Shown here piece by piece: positions 44,163 to 55,943 of a stretch of DNA of 64,000 bases. The stretch is from Darksidea phi (Eukaryota > Ascomycota > Dothideomycetes > Pleosporales > Lentitheciaceae). Within the stretch, counting starts at the first letter, position 1. Each line of letters begins with the position of its first letter. The stretch covers positions 270,512-334,511 of the forward strand of contig JASJFT010000025.1 of NCBI GenBank assembly GCA_030770425.1, written 5' to 3'. A program made the position numbers and the translations under genes. The notes under the pieces were generated by a model. It made no database searches and had not been told where the DNA came from. It saw only the letters and a list, made by a program, of their open reading frames with translations.

Positions 44163-45673
44163 ATGTCACGGTCAAGAGAATATTCTATGACCATTGAAGA
44201 AATTGAGGTGATTGGTCTGCTATCCTCCTACTGACTTGTTAACATTTCTCCTAGACGGCCATGCTGGCGTCAGTTAAACCCCCCAAAAAGGCAACTTCTC
44301 CGACCGTGGATCCTAAGCCCAAGAGGCACAAGCAGCAGAAGCGCTCTCGCAAGCTAGTCACCCTAGCCAACCAGAACTCCTCGGTGGAGATTACCCCTTC
44401 CAGCCTACCACAGTCGGATATTAACCAGTTCCAGACATCCATTGCTCCGAGCACCTCCGCCGGCAGGCCCACTACCTCGGACGACCCCCAGATCTCGGCC
44501 GAAAGCGCTCTTTCAACTGCAAGCATCAAGGTGAAGAAGGAGAACATGGATTCTCCGGAGCCAACCCTTACCTTCCCTGTCACAGAACCCAAAGAGAAGG
44601 AAAGCAAGCACAAATATCAGGGTGGAGAAGAATCAGCAAGGAAGAAGAGTCAGAAAGATAAGTTGGAAGGGAAGGAACAAAAAAAGCCCAGGGTATTGAT
44701 TCTTCTTGCTCTGGGAGTTACTAGCAAGCGATATTAACAATAGTTCCAGGAAGATGAGATATCCAACCATTTGCCAGAGCTCATTCCTTTGAAGGCGCAT
44801 CAGTTGCGAGAAACGATTCAAGAAGAGCAAACGCAACTCCATTATGCTCGTGCCAGAAAGGCACTACACACACTTGTACAAGCCTTTGACAGCATCGATC
44901 ATATCGTCCGCAAGAAGGGCTCCGAAGAGTCACTCACAGAACACACTGATGGGAAGCAAGCCGCAAGCCCCCCAGAGAAGGCACTTTCGAATGAGCTTCG
45001 CTTGGTGGAGATCCGCTCGGAGAAGCCGCCAGCACGCCCGAGGGGTCGAAAGCGGAAAGTTGATCAACTGAAGCCAGCTGCTGAGGTGGGCAATCTCCCT
45101 CTTGAGAACGTATCTGCTCGGAAATCGCAGAATCCACCTTCATCAAAGCTAGCTAAGCAACCGAGCACCTGGACCCGTTTCGTTAAGGGAAACGAGCTTT
45201 CGAAAAATGACTACAATATCGTGGCTCAGCTGTGCAAAACCATGCATCGACTCTCAAAGCCACCGACTCTGGAAGTTTGCAAGGCGATGACCGAGTGTCT
45301 GAGGTCGGGCGCGTCACACCCATGCAACGCCCCCGAATATGTGGACTGGCGGAACATGTACGGGAGAGTCCCGCTTCCTGGCAACGATAGAGCGACCAAT
45401 GAGGCACTACAACAGAAAGGCGGTCAGAGAGCGAGCGAAGACAATAGCCCTAAGGATCATTGTGCTGAAGCGCCCGAGCAAAAGAAACAGAAGGAGCAAC
45501 AGGAGCAGAAAGAAGAGAAGAGCGATAAGGGTGAGAATCAACCATATGGCGGTCACCGAGACATCGATGCTAGGCTTGCGGAGAGTCGGCGTTTAGTGAT
45601 CGAGGCCAATGACAAGATGGTGCAGGCCTTCATAGACCTCGGAAAGCAAATGAGGAAAATGCGGAAGGTCTGA
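44163..45673 (+). CDS. Lys/Glu-rich nuclear-type protein, unknown
   Basis: Exons 44163-44207, 44255-44692 and 44750-45673 (introns 47 and 57 nt) give 468 residues. The N-terminal half is disordered and basic (PKKATSPTVDPKPKRHKQQKRSRK). The middle has a helical stretch (HQLRETIQEEQTQLHYARARK) and an AT-hook-like patch, KPPARPRGRKRK. A more ordered block follows at about residues 290-370 (WTRFVKGNELSKNDYNIVAQ, KPPTLEVCKAMTECLRSG, CNAPEYVDWRNMYGRVPLPG). The C-terminus is a Gln/Glu/Lys-rich coil. The AT-hook-like element suggests DNA binding, but no family is recognised. A TATA run precedes it. Confidence 0.65.
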
Positions 45674-45773
45674 GCGAGCATCAGGCACATCAGCGACTAT
45701 CGTTCACCCCAAAGAGATGAGAACTGCATTAGCTTCATTACTTGCCTTGGGCTTATATGGTAGTAGCTCCCAA

Positions 45774-46065
45774 GAGCTTGATTTTGCTTACTTTGCTCGA
45801 GGCGGCAATCCTCTAAGCAAAGATATCGGTTGTTTCTCGGAGAAGGGCTCAAAAGTTAGGGAACTGGGAACTTGATTTTTTACTTCGGGCGAAATGGCGA
45901 GCCTCTAAGCAGAGCAACCATCTGCTGCTCTTCCGGACGAGAGAGCTCGATAATTAGGAAACTGGGAGCTTTGATTTTCACTTACTTTGGGGGAGGCGAT
46001 AATTCTCCGTGCAAAGATCGTTTGCTTCTCGGCGAAGAGCTCGATCCTTAGGGTACTGGGAGTTA
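45774..46065 (+). repeat. Degenerate tandem repeat, three units of about 97 bp
   Basis: Units begin at about 45774, 45867 and 45966 with gagcttgatttt-like sequence. Each runs through tacttt/cggg...gcgagcctctaagcaaag..., ...ttctcgg.gaagagctcgat... and ends ttagg.tactggga. Units are diverged by substitutions and small indels. They follow the stop codon of the 468-residue gene by 100 bases. Confidence 0.75.
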
Positions 46066-46315
46066 ATCGGTTTTATACTTACTCCAAATATCTATCAAAT
46101 GCACATCGTGATGAGTAACAAAGTAGATATTTGGATCAGGATCTGCTCGGAGAAAAGCCGTTCCATTATTTGAAATTGGGGATATCATCGAAGGAGAAAA
46201 AGAAACCCTCTAATATGCTCTCAATCGTAGATAGCATAACGTATCGGAAAACGCCATGACCACACCGCATGACTCATGCCAATTCCTTCCACCGTTCGCC
46301 TCCTCATTGCACGTC

Positions 46316-48211
46316 TCAGTTTCTCAGAAACATCCTATAACTCTCACTCCCCGTAACTTCCTCCCATGGATATCCAATTTCCTTCAAGAAACCCTCCAAC
46401 TTCCCCCTCTCCTCCTCCTTGCACTGAATCCCCGCCAATATTCTCGCTACATCGCCTCCGTAGTTGCGGTAATGAAAGAGGCTGATATTCATTCCCGGCT
46501 GCAGAGTGTGCAGGAACTTGTACAGCGAACCGCCTCGTTCGGGGAATTCAAACATGTACATGTGCTCATCAGCGGCATCGCTGCGTCCGCCTACTAGGTA
46601 GCGAATGTGCGATTTTGCAAGCTCGTCGTTGGAGAGGTCGTTGGCGGTCATGCCTTCGGCGGCAAGACGGGTGAAGAGGTCGGAAAGGTCGACGTGGCGG
46701 GTGGAAGGGTTGAGGGAAACGCCGATGAGGATGTTTGCTGCCGAGGGAGAGCTGTAGCGGTAGCTGAATTCGGTGACGGCCATGGGGTGGACAGTAGAAA
46801 CTAGTTTTGCAAAAGCACCGGGCTTCTCGGGAATGGTGACGGACAGTAACGCTTCCCTGTTCTCACCTAGTGCTGCGCGCTGAGCTACAAAGCGTAAACG
46901 GTCAAAGTTCATATTTGCACCGCTGGCTACAGCGACGAGGCCACGGCTCTGGTTTGGTGACGGATTTCGCTCGACCCATTTCTTTAGACCCGCGAGAGCA
47001 AGAGCACCGGCGGGCTCGACAATGGAGCGCGTGTCCTCGAATATGTCCTTTATAGCGGCGCAGGTCTCATCTGTGGTAACTTGGACAACCTCATCGATGA
47101 CATCCTGACATATGCGGAAAGTCTCTTCGCCCACTGTCTTAACCGCTGCACCATCGGCGAAGAGGCCGACGTCTTTGAGAACGACACGTTTCCGCGCTTT
47201 AAGCGATTCGACCATGGCGTTTGCATCGTAGGTTTCGACGCCGATGATCCTGACGTGTGGGGCTATGCGCTTGATATACACGCCCACGCCTGCTATAAGC
47301 CCGCCCCCGCCAACGCAGCAGAAGACTGCCTGTAATTCTTCTAGGTTCGTCTGTCGCAGGAGCTCCATGCCTATTGTGCCTTGGCCGGCAATAATGTATG
47401 GATCATCGAATGGCGGTATAGATATAAGACCGTGTAGCTTCTCTAGCCGCGCTGCTTCCGCCTTTGCAGCATCGAAGTCTGCACCGTGCAGTATGACTGA
47501 GCCGCCAAGGCGCGAAACGTTCTTGTGCTTGATGTCGGGAGTGCCCTGGGGCATGACGATGGTAGCGGGTATTCGAAGCTTGCGGGCCGAGTATGCGACG
47601 CCTTGAGCATGGTTCCCTGATGCACTTGTCAGCGTGTTCACCTCTGAACTTTGTGAGGAGCATACCAGCGCTACACGCAACTACACCCTTCCACCGGTCT
47701 TTCTTAGCTAGATGCGCCATCTTGTTATACGCTCCTCTCAGCTTGAAGCTGAACACGGGCTGCAGGTCCTCCCTCTTGAGCAAGACATTGCATTCCAATC
47801 TATTACTCAGATTCGTCGCGTGTGTGAGGGGCGTTTCTTCGACGACTTCGTATACGCGGGACGTAAGAATTAATCGTAGGTACTACATTCGAGTTAGTGC
47901 AATTTCTCTCAACTGTTTATCTTGTCCAGTCATACATCAGGAGTCCCGTTTGGTAGTATAAACGCCTCCGGAATGGCCTCGCGCGCCTTCGACTCGGGGT
48001 TATGCGACGGTGGACTCGGATTGGCCGTATATTCTGTCAATGCTAGACCTGTCTGCTTAGGAGTTCGTGGTGAGGAGATGCCATTGACGCCATTTTCCGG
48101 CGTTGTAGGACGCGAATAGTCGGTTATGGGTGTCATTGTACGTTTGTTTGGAAAACGACTGTTCGAAATTTTGGGACAAGATGATGTCGGTGGGATATCG
48201 GGGACAGGCAT
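46316..48211 (-). CDS. ILV1: Biosynthetic threonine dehydratase (threonine ammonia-lyase)
   Basis: Exons 47936-48211, 47666-47882 and 46316-47616 (introns 53 and 49 nt) give 597 residues. The PLP lysine is in [14 protein letters not shown] (about Lys139), the substrate loop is [15 protein letters not shown] (across intron 2), and the glycine-rich phosphate loop is [13 protein letters not shown]. Two ACT-like regulatory domains follow ([18 protein letters not shown] and [19 protein letters not shown]), as expected for the isoleucine-inhibited enzyme that starts isoleucine biosynthesis from threonine. The first 90 residues are Pro/Ser/Thr-rich; [17 protein letters not shown] could serve in mitochondrial import, but the presequence is not classic. 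A second start at MTPITD is possible. Confidence 0.93.
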
Positions 48212-48641
48212 GGCACGGCGCGGAAGGTGGGACGTGCGAGAGCTTGAAAGAAGATGGTGGGGTAGATTGGTTCGATTTACATGACCACCTACGGCTTCCA
48301 CCTTCACACCAACAACTGGTTGAATACATACACTCAAATCTTTATATCTCGTTACCAAGTGTCTTGTTTCTTCCCCACGAACGTAGTGCTTGATAAGGTA
48401 TACGTGACTGCTATTAACCTTTGGATATCGCAACTGTCTTGCCCTTGCTGCCCTTCTGCATTCAGGTGCTCTAGAGACGATTACTCTGCTCGGGGGTTGC
48501 AGGATAGAAAGAAGACATATAGTATTACGTTGCTTTCAGGTTTCTATGGAATCATTTGTGCTGTTCAATTTCCTATGTATTGTTGTAACTCATTTTCTCA
48601 ATACACCCAGTTCCTACAAGTTGATCCTAATGCCCCAACGA
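48212..48641. other. Intergenic, promoter of ILV1
   Basis: 430 bases upstream of the threonine dehydratase start and downstream of the secreted glycoprotein gene. I see no gene. Confidence 0.4.
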
Positions 48642-49759
48642 TCACGTCGCCCGCAAACTCGCTAGCACCGGTAGCCTTGAACAGCTTTCTAGAACATGTG
48701 AGTTATTAACCGGCGCACGAAACTTACCTGTTGGTGTCACGGGTAACCATGCAGATGCCGACCTAGAGAACCCGAAGAGGAGTAGGCCAACGAGCAGTGG
48801 GAAGAGCACTGCATTGGATTGCTGAGTTCGAGAAGAGACGGACCGCGGGTCTTGGGAAGGGGCTGGTGCGCTGCCTTCGGTAACGTTCTTCCCAGTTCGA
48901 AGACACATAATGTGTGACTTTGCCCACATTTCATCATTGCTCATTGGGTGGCGATCATGGGTTCGATCAGGGTTGTCAGGTTATTGTAAAGATCGGTGGG
49001 GGGGTTTGTGGATGAGCCCCAAGACCGGACGACGTAGGATCCGTCGCTTGAATTAGTAAATTTGCAATTGCGCTCATTAAGTACGTCGCTCGCCCAGACT
49101 GTCGATCAATTAGCCCAGAACCTGGCAAGGGTGACAGGGGACGTACAGAATGGCTCAAACCACACGCCTTGGGCAAAATCGCTCTTGTATTGGCTGATCG
49201 GATCTCCATCTCGAAGGTGACCTAGGTCCCTGCATGCGTCGTCAAGCTCGGAGCCCACCTCAGGAGCTAGGAACCCATGAGCCGACGCCCTATACTCGGT
49301 CTCTTCGAGGAGTATCTGACGGCAATCATCGCCGAGGAAACCGTAACAGTCGCTAGGCAGGTTTTCCTGGCCGGAAACAACCTTGTCGTACGCGAGCCCG
49401 TGAATGATAAGGCCAGATCCCATATATCGGTATTGGGAGGACAAGGCCGCATGGGGTTCAGATTTCAAGCGCAGAGTCTGCCGAACGCTCGTGTTGCCAC
49501 CGTTATCTTAAGGGAATGTCATTTGCGTATCAAGTGACCAGATCCAGCGGCCGGAACCGTTTCGGAAGACGCCGTCGGATGTGATATACGGATTGTCGAT
49601 GACGATGTGGTCAGATGCGTTGGTGACAGCCGTGACAGTCGGCTTCCGAGCGGGATTACACACTCCAAAGGCACCACTAGGTTCACGGGCGCCACTGGGG
49701 GTAAAGGAGAGAGTAGCAACGAGCAGATGCAGGGTCGTAGAGTATCCAAAGATATACAT
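48642..49759 (-). CDS. Secreted or GPI/membrane-anchored glycoprotein, unknown
   Basis: Exon 1 (49539-49759) encodes a signal peptide (MYIFGYSTTLHLLVATLSF) and FGVCNPARKPTVTAVTNASD. A 51-nt intron joins it in phase to exon 2 from 49487 (SEPHAALSSQYRYMGSGLII...), which ends at a gtacgt donor near 49129. The next exon reads FWASDVLNERNCKFTNSSDGSYVVR. The 3' part is uncertain. Either the frame ends at TGA near 48956 (NNLTTLIEPMIATQ), or a further intron (gtcttg...aatgag) leads in phase to NDEMWAKSHIMCLRTGKN and a C-terminal hydrophobic segment, SNAVLFPLLVGLLLFGF, after a Ser-rich linker. A last small exon near 48642-48690 may follow. Sequons and a C-terminal hydrophobic tail suggest a cell-surface protein. 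No family is recognised. Confidence 0.5.
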
Positions 49760-50851
49760 GATTGAGTGAGGAGCTGGTGCGGGTGGAGACCAAGTAGTAC
49801 TAACGCGGTTGGGGTTAAATACTTATAGACGCGAAGACGATACACAGATCATCGGTGCCAAGGTCATACCTATGCAGTGAAGTACACCTGCGCCAATGTT
49901 GATCCAGAGGTGTTCATGCAAGATAGCACAGCCTTAGTTTGGGATTATAGTCCAGTGACTGACGCCCCTCTCAATCAGCGTCGCCGACTTAATACCGAAA
50001 GCACACAGACCAGCTTATAGACGTCATATGCCATGCGATCGAGCATGAAATAGTTATTACCAGAGTGAATTCGACGGAACTCATAGGTCACGCGAGCACA
50101 AATTGGCAGGTGCGACCCATTCGAGTGCTTGCATCAGACGAGCGAGATGTGAATAGCGTTGAAGTTGGTATAGAGCACCTCGCTACGCCTGGACAGATCA
50201 CAGTAATTCCGAGCGCTTTATATCTACATCTAGCTCCATTAGCTGCTTAGGCTCCAGCACTACCTCTAACTTCTGGCCCCATTTCTATCCCCCACTCAAA
50301 GCTCCGTCGCTTTACTCAAACCGCTTAAAACCTTGGGGTAACGACCACACCGGATAAATACATAGAGTTCCGACCAAGAATGGCGGTGGTGATGCAACCC
50401 AGTTCAGTTAACATGGCAAACTGTGTCAGCTTAGGCGTCATAAAGGATGAGCTGGAGTAGTGATGTGGATGCGATGCAGACTATAATTCAGGGTAATCGA
50501 TAGGATTGATTAGATTGAAGTGTGACCCACCATGCTGCTGCGCCGTATCGCTCAGACATAGAACTCGAAGGTGGATGATTAGATGCTACTACTCATGACG
50601 CAGCATGTTGCTGTGCCGAATCGCTTGGATAACGTAGATGGTATTTGTCGTATGTAAATATTGTGAGACCTTCGGCTACTGGTACGATACAGACCGATTC
50701 GGAAGTTACAGTTCGGCCCTTGATCCCTTTGGTTGGGGGTGCATGACTTCGGCATTGCTCGTAACGATGTCGTTCGCAGCATATGTTTTTGCACTAACCG
50801 TAGTGCATTTAGAGTCCAAGAAGCGCTCGCCTTCTCTATCGGTCTGTGGAG
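49760..50851. other. Intergenic
   Basis: About 1.1 kb with no supported gene. Two near-repeats of caccatgctgctgcgccgtatcgct and catgttgctgtgccgaatcgct (about 50528-50553 and 50603-50625) hint at a local duplication. Confidence 0.35.
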
Positions 50852-51750
50852 CTAAGTGGCAAGCCACTCCTGCAAATATCTCCATGTCGAAGCTCCATCA
50901 GATGCCAATGTCTCAGAGGGCGAGCCGTCCGCGTTGCGCTGGAAAGCGTAGCGCAGAATGGCACCAATCCGAGCCGCCCGCTCAGCTATGTCGCGAACTT
51001 TGCCCCGCCGCCCATCATCCCCAGTTCCAGAAGCAGACCAGATCTGCTCCCAGAAGGCTTCATGCAGCCGCGAGCGACAAGCGCAGTCGTGCCAGCCACC
51101 GCGGTCCCTGTACCCCGTCATCAAGAACAGGCAGTCTAGCTCCATACCAAAGGGCAGTATCACTGCAAGGGACCAGTCGATGATTCCCGTGATTTCGTAG
51201 GTGTCCTCGTCAACTAAAATGTTGGTCATCGAGCAAAGTACCTAGCAAGTATGAGCAATATGGCAGACATTTCGGCCCACACTTGAACAGCAGGCAACAT
51301 GTCCTACCTACCTGGCAAGGTGCCTAACAAAGCAAATATGTTTGGTCTCCGTTACCTCATCCATCTCAACCTGGTAGGTAAGAGCGTTGAGGCAAGATAT
51401 TCCCGGCAAGCACGGCATGGTATAGATGGCCAGCGGGGGATCTGACCCATCTAACATACCGTGTTGTGATACTTCAGGAGCTAGGGAGCCGTGGATCTCC
51501 TGTGCTAACTTTCCTATGGTTTGGTCGAGGTGGGCTTCTGGCTCTCGGAAGGATACAACAAGGGCCTGCTTCTCTACCTGACGACCCATGCAGACGACAG
51601 TGTAGCTCATCGAGCCTGGCGTGTCGACATTGTAGACGTCCGAGGCATCGGAGACGGACGCGCAATTTGGTCGCACTGGATCTGGGTAGGGTATTTGCGC
51701 TCCTTGAAAAACTGGTCGACGGCCTGCTGAGCCCACGATGTCTCATCCAT
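50852..51750 (-). pseudogene. Broken APH-family (aminoglycoside phosphotransferase-fold) kinase
   Basis: The intact N-terminus starts at ATG 51750 (MDETSWAQQAVDQFFKERKY) but runs to a stop in about 50 codons. The family sequence continues in another frame from about 51660 (DASDVYNVDTPGSMSYTVVC...ALVVSFREPEAHLDQTIGKLAQEI) to CFVRHLAR near 51308. The region normally holding the rest of the N-lobe, the linker and the HGDLSxxN catalytic loop is missing: after about 80 non-coding bases the sequence resumes at NILVDEDTYEITGIIDWSLA (the metal-binding IDW motif) and ends LQEWLAT. So there is at least one frameshift and a deletion of the catalytic loop. Fungi carry many such choline-kinase-like genes; this copy cannot make an active kinase as it stands. 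Confidence 0.7.
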
Positions 51751-51966
51751 GGCGACAAGTATAGTGCCATTGATATCACTGCGATAGCGAGTGGGTGCAC
51801 ATTGAAAGCGCCGAATTCTCCAGAAGGGGGCTGAAGCGAAGCTAGCTTACTAACGTTGCTTGTAGATTCCTTCCGGCTAGACCTATTGGGCTGGGCAGAG
51901 AGAATAGGATACTATCACTCTTTGCCTTCCGTTCGTTAACACGCCCAACAATCATTTGGATATTTC

Positions 51967-52030
51967 TTTGGATTGTATAGTGCGAGTCTCTTTTGTAAGA
52001 TCCGCACGAAACACAGTAGAAGTTTGTACA
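51967..52030 (+). repeat. 65-bp dispersed repeat, copy 1
   Basis: Begins tttggattgtatagtg and ends gtagaagtttgtaca, with tccgcacgaaacacagta in the middle. It matches copies at 61636-61702 (opposite strand) and 63933-64000 (same strand) along its full length. It lies between the broken kinase and the AA9 gene. Confidence 0.9.
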
Positions 52031-52086
52031 GTCATTTGAATATATTGGAAGGTTATAAATCTCGTCCCGAAGCCTCACGTCTCCGT

Positions 52087-52899
52087 CTAGCACCTGAACA
52101 CCGCCGGCCCCGGAGCCGTATACGTCTTCTGCCCATTATACAAATTATACAAGATGCCCGGATCTGTAGCCTTATACGCGCCGGGCAAGCTCACACTGCT
52201 CGGAGTCTTGCTAGCGCTTCCGCCCTGAATATTGATCTGGGCACATTCCATGTAGAATTGCGCACCCTTGGAGTTCGACGCGCTGTGCAAAGCGATGAGC
52301 TCGCCACGAAGCAAGTACTGTCCCGGCGCAATGCACTGCGGAATGGTGATGGTTTGAACACCGGCGTTGGCGATAAGACGGTCAACGCCCCATTTGCCGC
52401 TGCTGTCGAGACCGTCTTCGGCGATTTTGAACCAGCCAGCTATACTTGGGTAAGCGCACATCCATTCATTCCCCCCCTTGCAAGCCATGAAGCAAGGTCA
52501 CGTACATCCAATGCCCGAATCCGTCTTTGCATCGTTCACTTTCTTCAAGTACGCCATAACAGGGCCCTTATGGCTAGCGTCGATGATATCGTTGGAGCCG
52601 GAGGTCAGGGTATGGCGCCACGTGAGTTTCGCGGTAGACCCGGCTTGCACGTTGATGACGGTGGAGGTTGATTTGGTGGGGTTGGGCCCGCCATTGCAGG
52701 CGATGTCGTTGGAGGACACTTCAGTGATGGGCTGGGGGTGTCAGGTCATGTAGCTGAAGGAGGACAAGACACTTACACCATCGTAGGATGGGACCCGCAC
52801 ACCATCACCAACAGCTCCGCCATTCAGCGAGACGAAGATAGTATGCGCAGATGCTGAGGAAGCCGCAGCGGCAATTGCAAGGCCTGCAGAGAACTTCAT
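52087..52899 (-). CDS. Secreted AA9 lytic polysaccharide monooxygenase
   Basis: Exons 52777-52899, 52506-52731 and 52087-52439 (introns 45 and 66 nt) give 233 residues. A signal peptide ([18 protein letters not shown]) ends exactly before His19 (HTIFVSLNG), the N-terminal copper ligand of the histidine brace. The second copper His is in [12 protein letters not shown] and the axial Tyr in [36 protein letters not shown] and [12 protein letters not shown], formed across the two introns, are family hallmarks. It oxidatively cleaves cellulose or related beta-glucans with copper and O2 or H2O2. It has no CBM1 or C-terminal extension, so it is a catalytic-domain-only enzyme. Confidence 0.93.
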
Positions 52900-53819
52900 G
52901 GTGGCTTCGTAGATGCTGAAAGACTGATAGCTCTCGGCCGCCTGGGTGTTGGTCCGGTATATAAACGAAATGATGCTACCGGCTACTCACCCACGTCAGA
53001 CATCCATGAATCTACGCAACACACGCCTGCAACCCAATCCAAGCGTAACCGTCCCTGCGTATCCCAGCAGACGGAGCATTTCACCACGCGTCCACCAACC
53101 ACGCATCCACCTCGTATGGTGTCACGAGCCTCCAAGATCCTTGCGCTACCCTCCATTCCCCTCACACTGCGGAGATTCTGCTCCGTACCTAATATTGTAC
53201 AACGGTGTTTGATTAAGCAATATAGAAACGCCCTAGAAAAGCCTCGAAATGCTAAGCGAGGGGTGCGGTACCCAATGACCATGTCGGAAATTAATTGTAG
53301 AAGGTTGCAGGGGTTGCAAAGATCAGGAAAATCTGGGGATGGTGACACAGCATATATCAAAGATCGGGTATCGTGACCCGGGTCGCGTACAAGTACTAAA
53401 TGTGCCGAGCCCGGTAATGTGTGTTTATGTGGGCCGGGGCATGAAGACATGCTGCGAAAGAAACTTCATGGTGGGCTGGCGGGTTGAAATCCGTGGCGGA
53501 TACTCAAAGTCGAATATGTGAATTAGATTGCAAAAGTAACGAGATAAGGAGTTGAAATGCTGATTCGTTGTGTGAAAGACTATTCAGTTAGGTTGGGCGT
53601 CCGTATTGCGCATCGATACACCAGGTATAGCCGATCTTGATGTTCATCGGCGGCGAGACTAATCGACGTTTTCGGTCCGTCTTATCATTGTATGATAGAG
53701 CTCGTCTTCGCCGTGATGGCACTTTTCCTCTAACATCAGTATCCAGCAGCGCATAGACGGGAGATAAGTCCGTATGAGCTTTGGAGTGTAGTTGGGAACA
53801 CAATCCTGGTTGACATTCT
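52900..53819. other. Intergenic, promoter of AA9 gene
   Basis: 920 bases. A minus-strand open frame at 52983-53450 has no recognisable motif or good start. A TATA-like gtatataaac lies near 52955-52964, about 55 bases before the AA9 start codon. Confidence 0.4.
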
Positions 53820-55144
53820 CTATACCAATCCAGAGAATCCCAGAATGCCGTGTCCCTTTTGTTGCTTGCCCTTGCCCCTCTTTCGCTTCTTCCGTTTTTG
53901 TGTCGGCTTCTCCTCCTCGCTACTGTCTTCCATCTCTTCATCGCTATCCTCGTCAGAGTCATTACCGTGCACACGCTTAGCGCCTGTTGTCGGATGTACG
54001 GCCAGGTCTTCCTCCGCTTCGTCCTCACCGATCGCTTCCGGCCCTTTTTCGCACCACACCTTCACTTTCTTCCCACCTCCACTAATCATCCTTCCCGCAA
54101 CATCGAAGCCGAGACCAACGACACCTTCCTTTTCCAGCTCGTCGTGAAAAAGTTCTCCGATAATCCTATTCTGCCCAACTTTGACGAAACGTAGAGTTCC
54201 GTTACCCAGACCAACAGCAACGACCTTGCCGCCTGGGCCGACTCCATCGGGAAACAAAGCGAGCGAGTCCAAGCTTTCCCCACCTCCAGGCGACTTGTCG
54301 ACTACGATCCGCTCGTCTTGGTCGTCCCAGACGCCACGTTCCCAAAGAGTCAAGACGCCATTGCCTCCACCGACCAGAACTTTCTCGCCCACGCTTGTGC
54401 CTTTCTTAGATAAGCCAGTCACCATGACCGAGCTTAATAATTCCTCCTCCTGATCCTCACTCCGCACCATGACTCCGCGCCGTAAATCCGTGACTGCCAG
54501 CGTCGTGCCGCCTGTGCTGACCCATTGCTTGCTAAATCCACTTGTGCTTTCCGATGTTGGTGGTAGTGGTGTTAGAGAGGATAGATAGTCGTCGTGAGGG
54601 TGATGTGTCTGTTGGGGTGTCGGTCGGGCCTTGGGCCCTAGGGCGCGAAGGTCGTAGAGATGGAGTGCTGAGGAATCGGTTCCGAGGAGTAGCGTCTGCG
54701 GCGAGAGGGCGTGGATGAGGGACGGCGCGTCGATTGAATTTGTTGCACTATATCAATGAGCATACGTTTGGGTAGTTCCCGCTGTAACACGTACGGATCG
54801 TCTGGAATGGCAATCTTGGCCATGACAATGCCTGTTGCAACATCCGCAACCTTCACGACGCCATCTGTCCCCGCCGAGAACAATTGCGCGCCATCGACGT
54901 CAAATGTTAGCGCTCTGCAGCTTCCCTTGTGCCGCCTCGTCTTCCAGACTGTCTCTATGTGTCCAAATCCGTTTTCAGAAGCTAGCGTCTCGTCGGCGTC
55001 GCTATCGTCGCTCGCGCCTGGGGGTAGCCGGTAGGTCTGGACATGGCCTGAGGAAAGGCCGACCGAGATGATAGAATCTGTCGGATGAATCGCTTGGGTG
55101 AAAAGGTCGTGGTCGAACGGGATCGCGCATATATTTTGGAACAT
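53820..55144 (-). CDS. JIP5: WD40 ribosome-biogenesis protein JIP5 (WDR55 type)
   Basis: Exons 54789-55144 and 53820-54747 around a 41-nt intron give 427 residues. WD-like repeats start at the N-terminus ([60 protein letters not shown]) and continue through [47 protein letters not shown] and [21 protein letters not shown]. The C-terminus is an acidic block ([17 protein letters not shown]) and a Lys/Arg run ([24 protein letters not shown]), the usual nucleolar tail of JIP5/WDR55. The splice junction (PYV to [10 protein letters not shown]) is in phase, but the intron is short and its donor weak, so the border could shift by a few codons. Confidence 0.88.
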
Positions 55145-55943
55145 GGCTGGTGGTGTTGCGGCTCGGCGTGGTAGTGGGAGGAATGCGAACGAACTTTTTT
55201 GTGGAGCTGGGCTGGTGGAGTAGGTTTAACCGAGGGGCCGTGGAAGACTTACAATACTGGGAGCTGGAACATTTGACAGACATTTCCCTCGCGTCTAAAA
55301 CGCTCTTCTCACAGACTATGGGCCTACATTAACGGTTCCATGAGCCTAGACTACACTCGGGCAACTTTTCCTTCACTAAACTCGGTTCCAATCAGCTTCC
55401 CTCTTTGGATCGCGCACCAAGCCCGTCAGTATCCCGCATTCATAAACTAGCCCCATTACGATCGCTTCGACGCAGCATAGTGTACTCTTGGTGATAGAAA
55501 CGGAAGGTTGGGTGGTATCAACGAACATGCTTTTCTACACAAAGACTCTCATGCGGGTCCAGCAAAAACCGCTAATATGATACCCTCTACATGCTACTAA
55601 GACTCACAGCATCACTGAATGTTGGCGCCATCTCCTTCGATCCTTTCGAGAGCAGAGTGCATCCTATATCTGTTCAACCCCTCATCGCGAGTACTGTGAT
55701 ATCGATCATCAATCGATCCTAAAGCTGGCATCGAGAGACCTTCCCGAAAGGGAAAAGCGTCCGAGCACGTTTCCTAGTGATTGGTGTCCGAACCGGAAGA
55801 GTACTACCACAGAATACGGGAATCATATAAACACATGCATGTTATAAGCATCTAGAAAGCTGGATCGCTTTCTGCTCTTTCACAGCAGCTATCCATCCAT
55901 CGGTCATATTTAATCTGTTACATTCGCTACCGAAAGACGAAAG
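55145..55943. other. Divergent intergenic region
   Basis: 799 bases between JIP5 (-) and the histidine-phosphatase gene (+). I see no gene. Confidence 0.4.

Noticed and set aside
52983..53450. 155-codon minus-strand open frame
   Set aside because: No motif, poor start context, no splice support; it lies in the AA9 promoter region.
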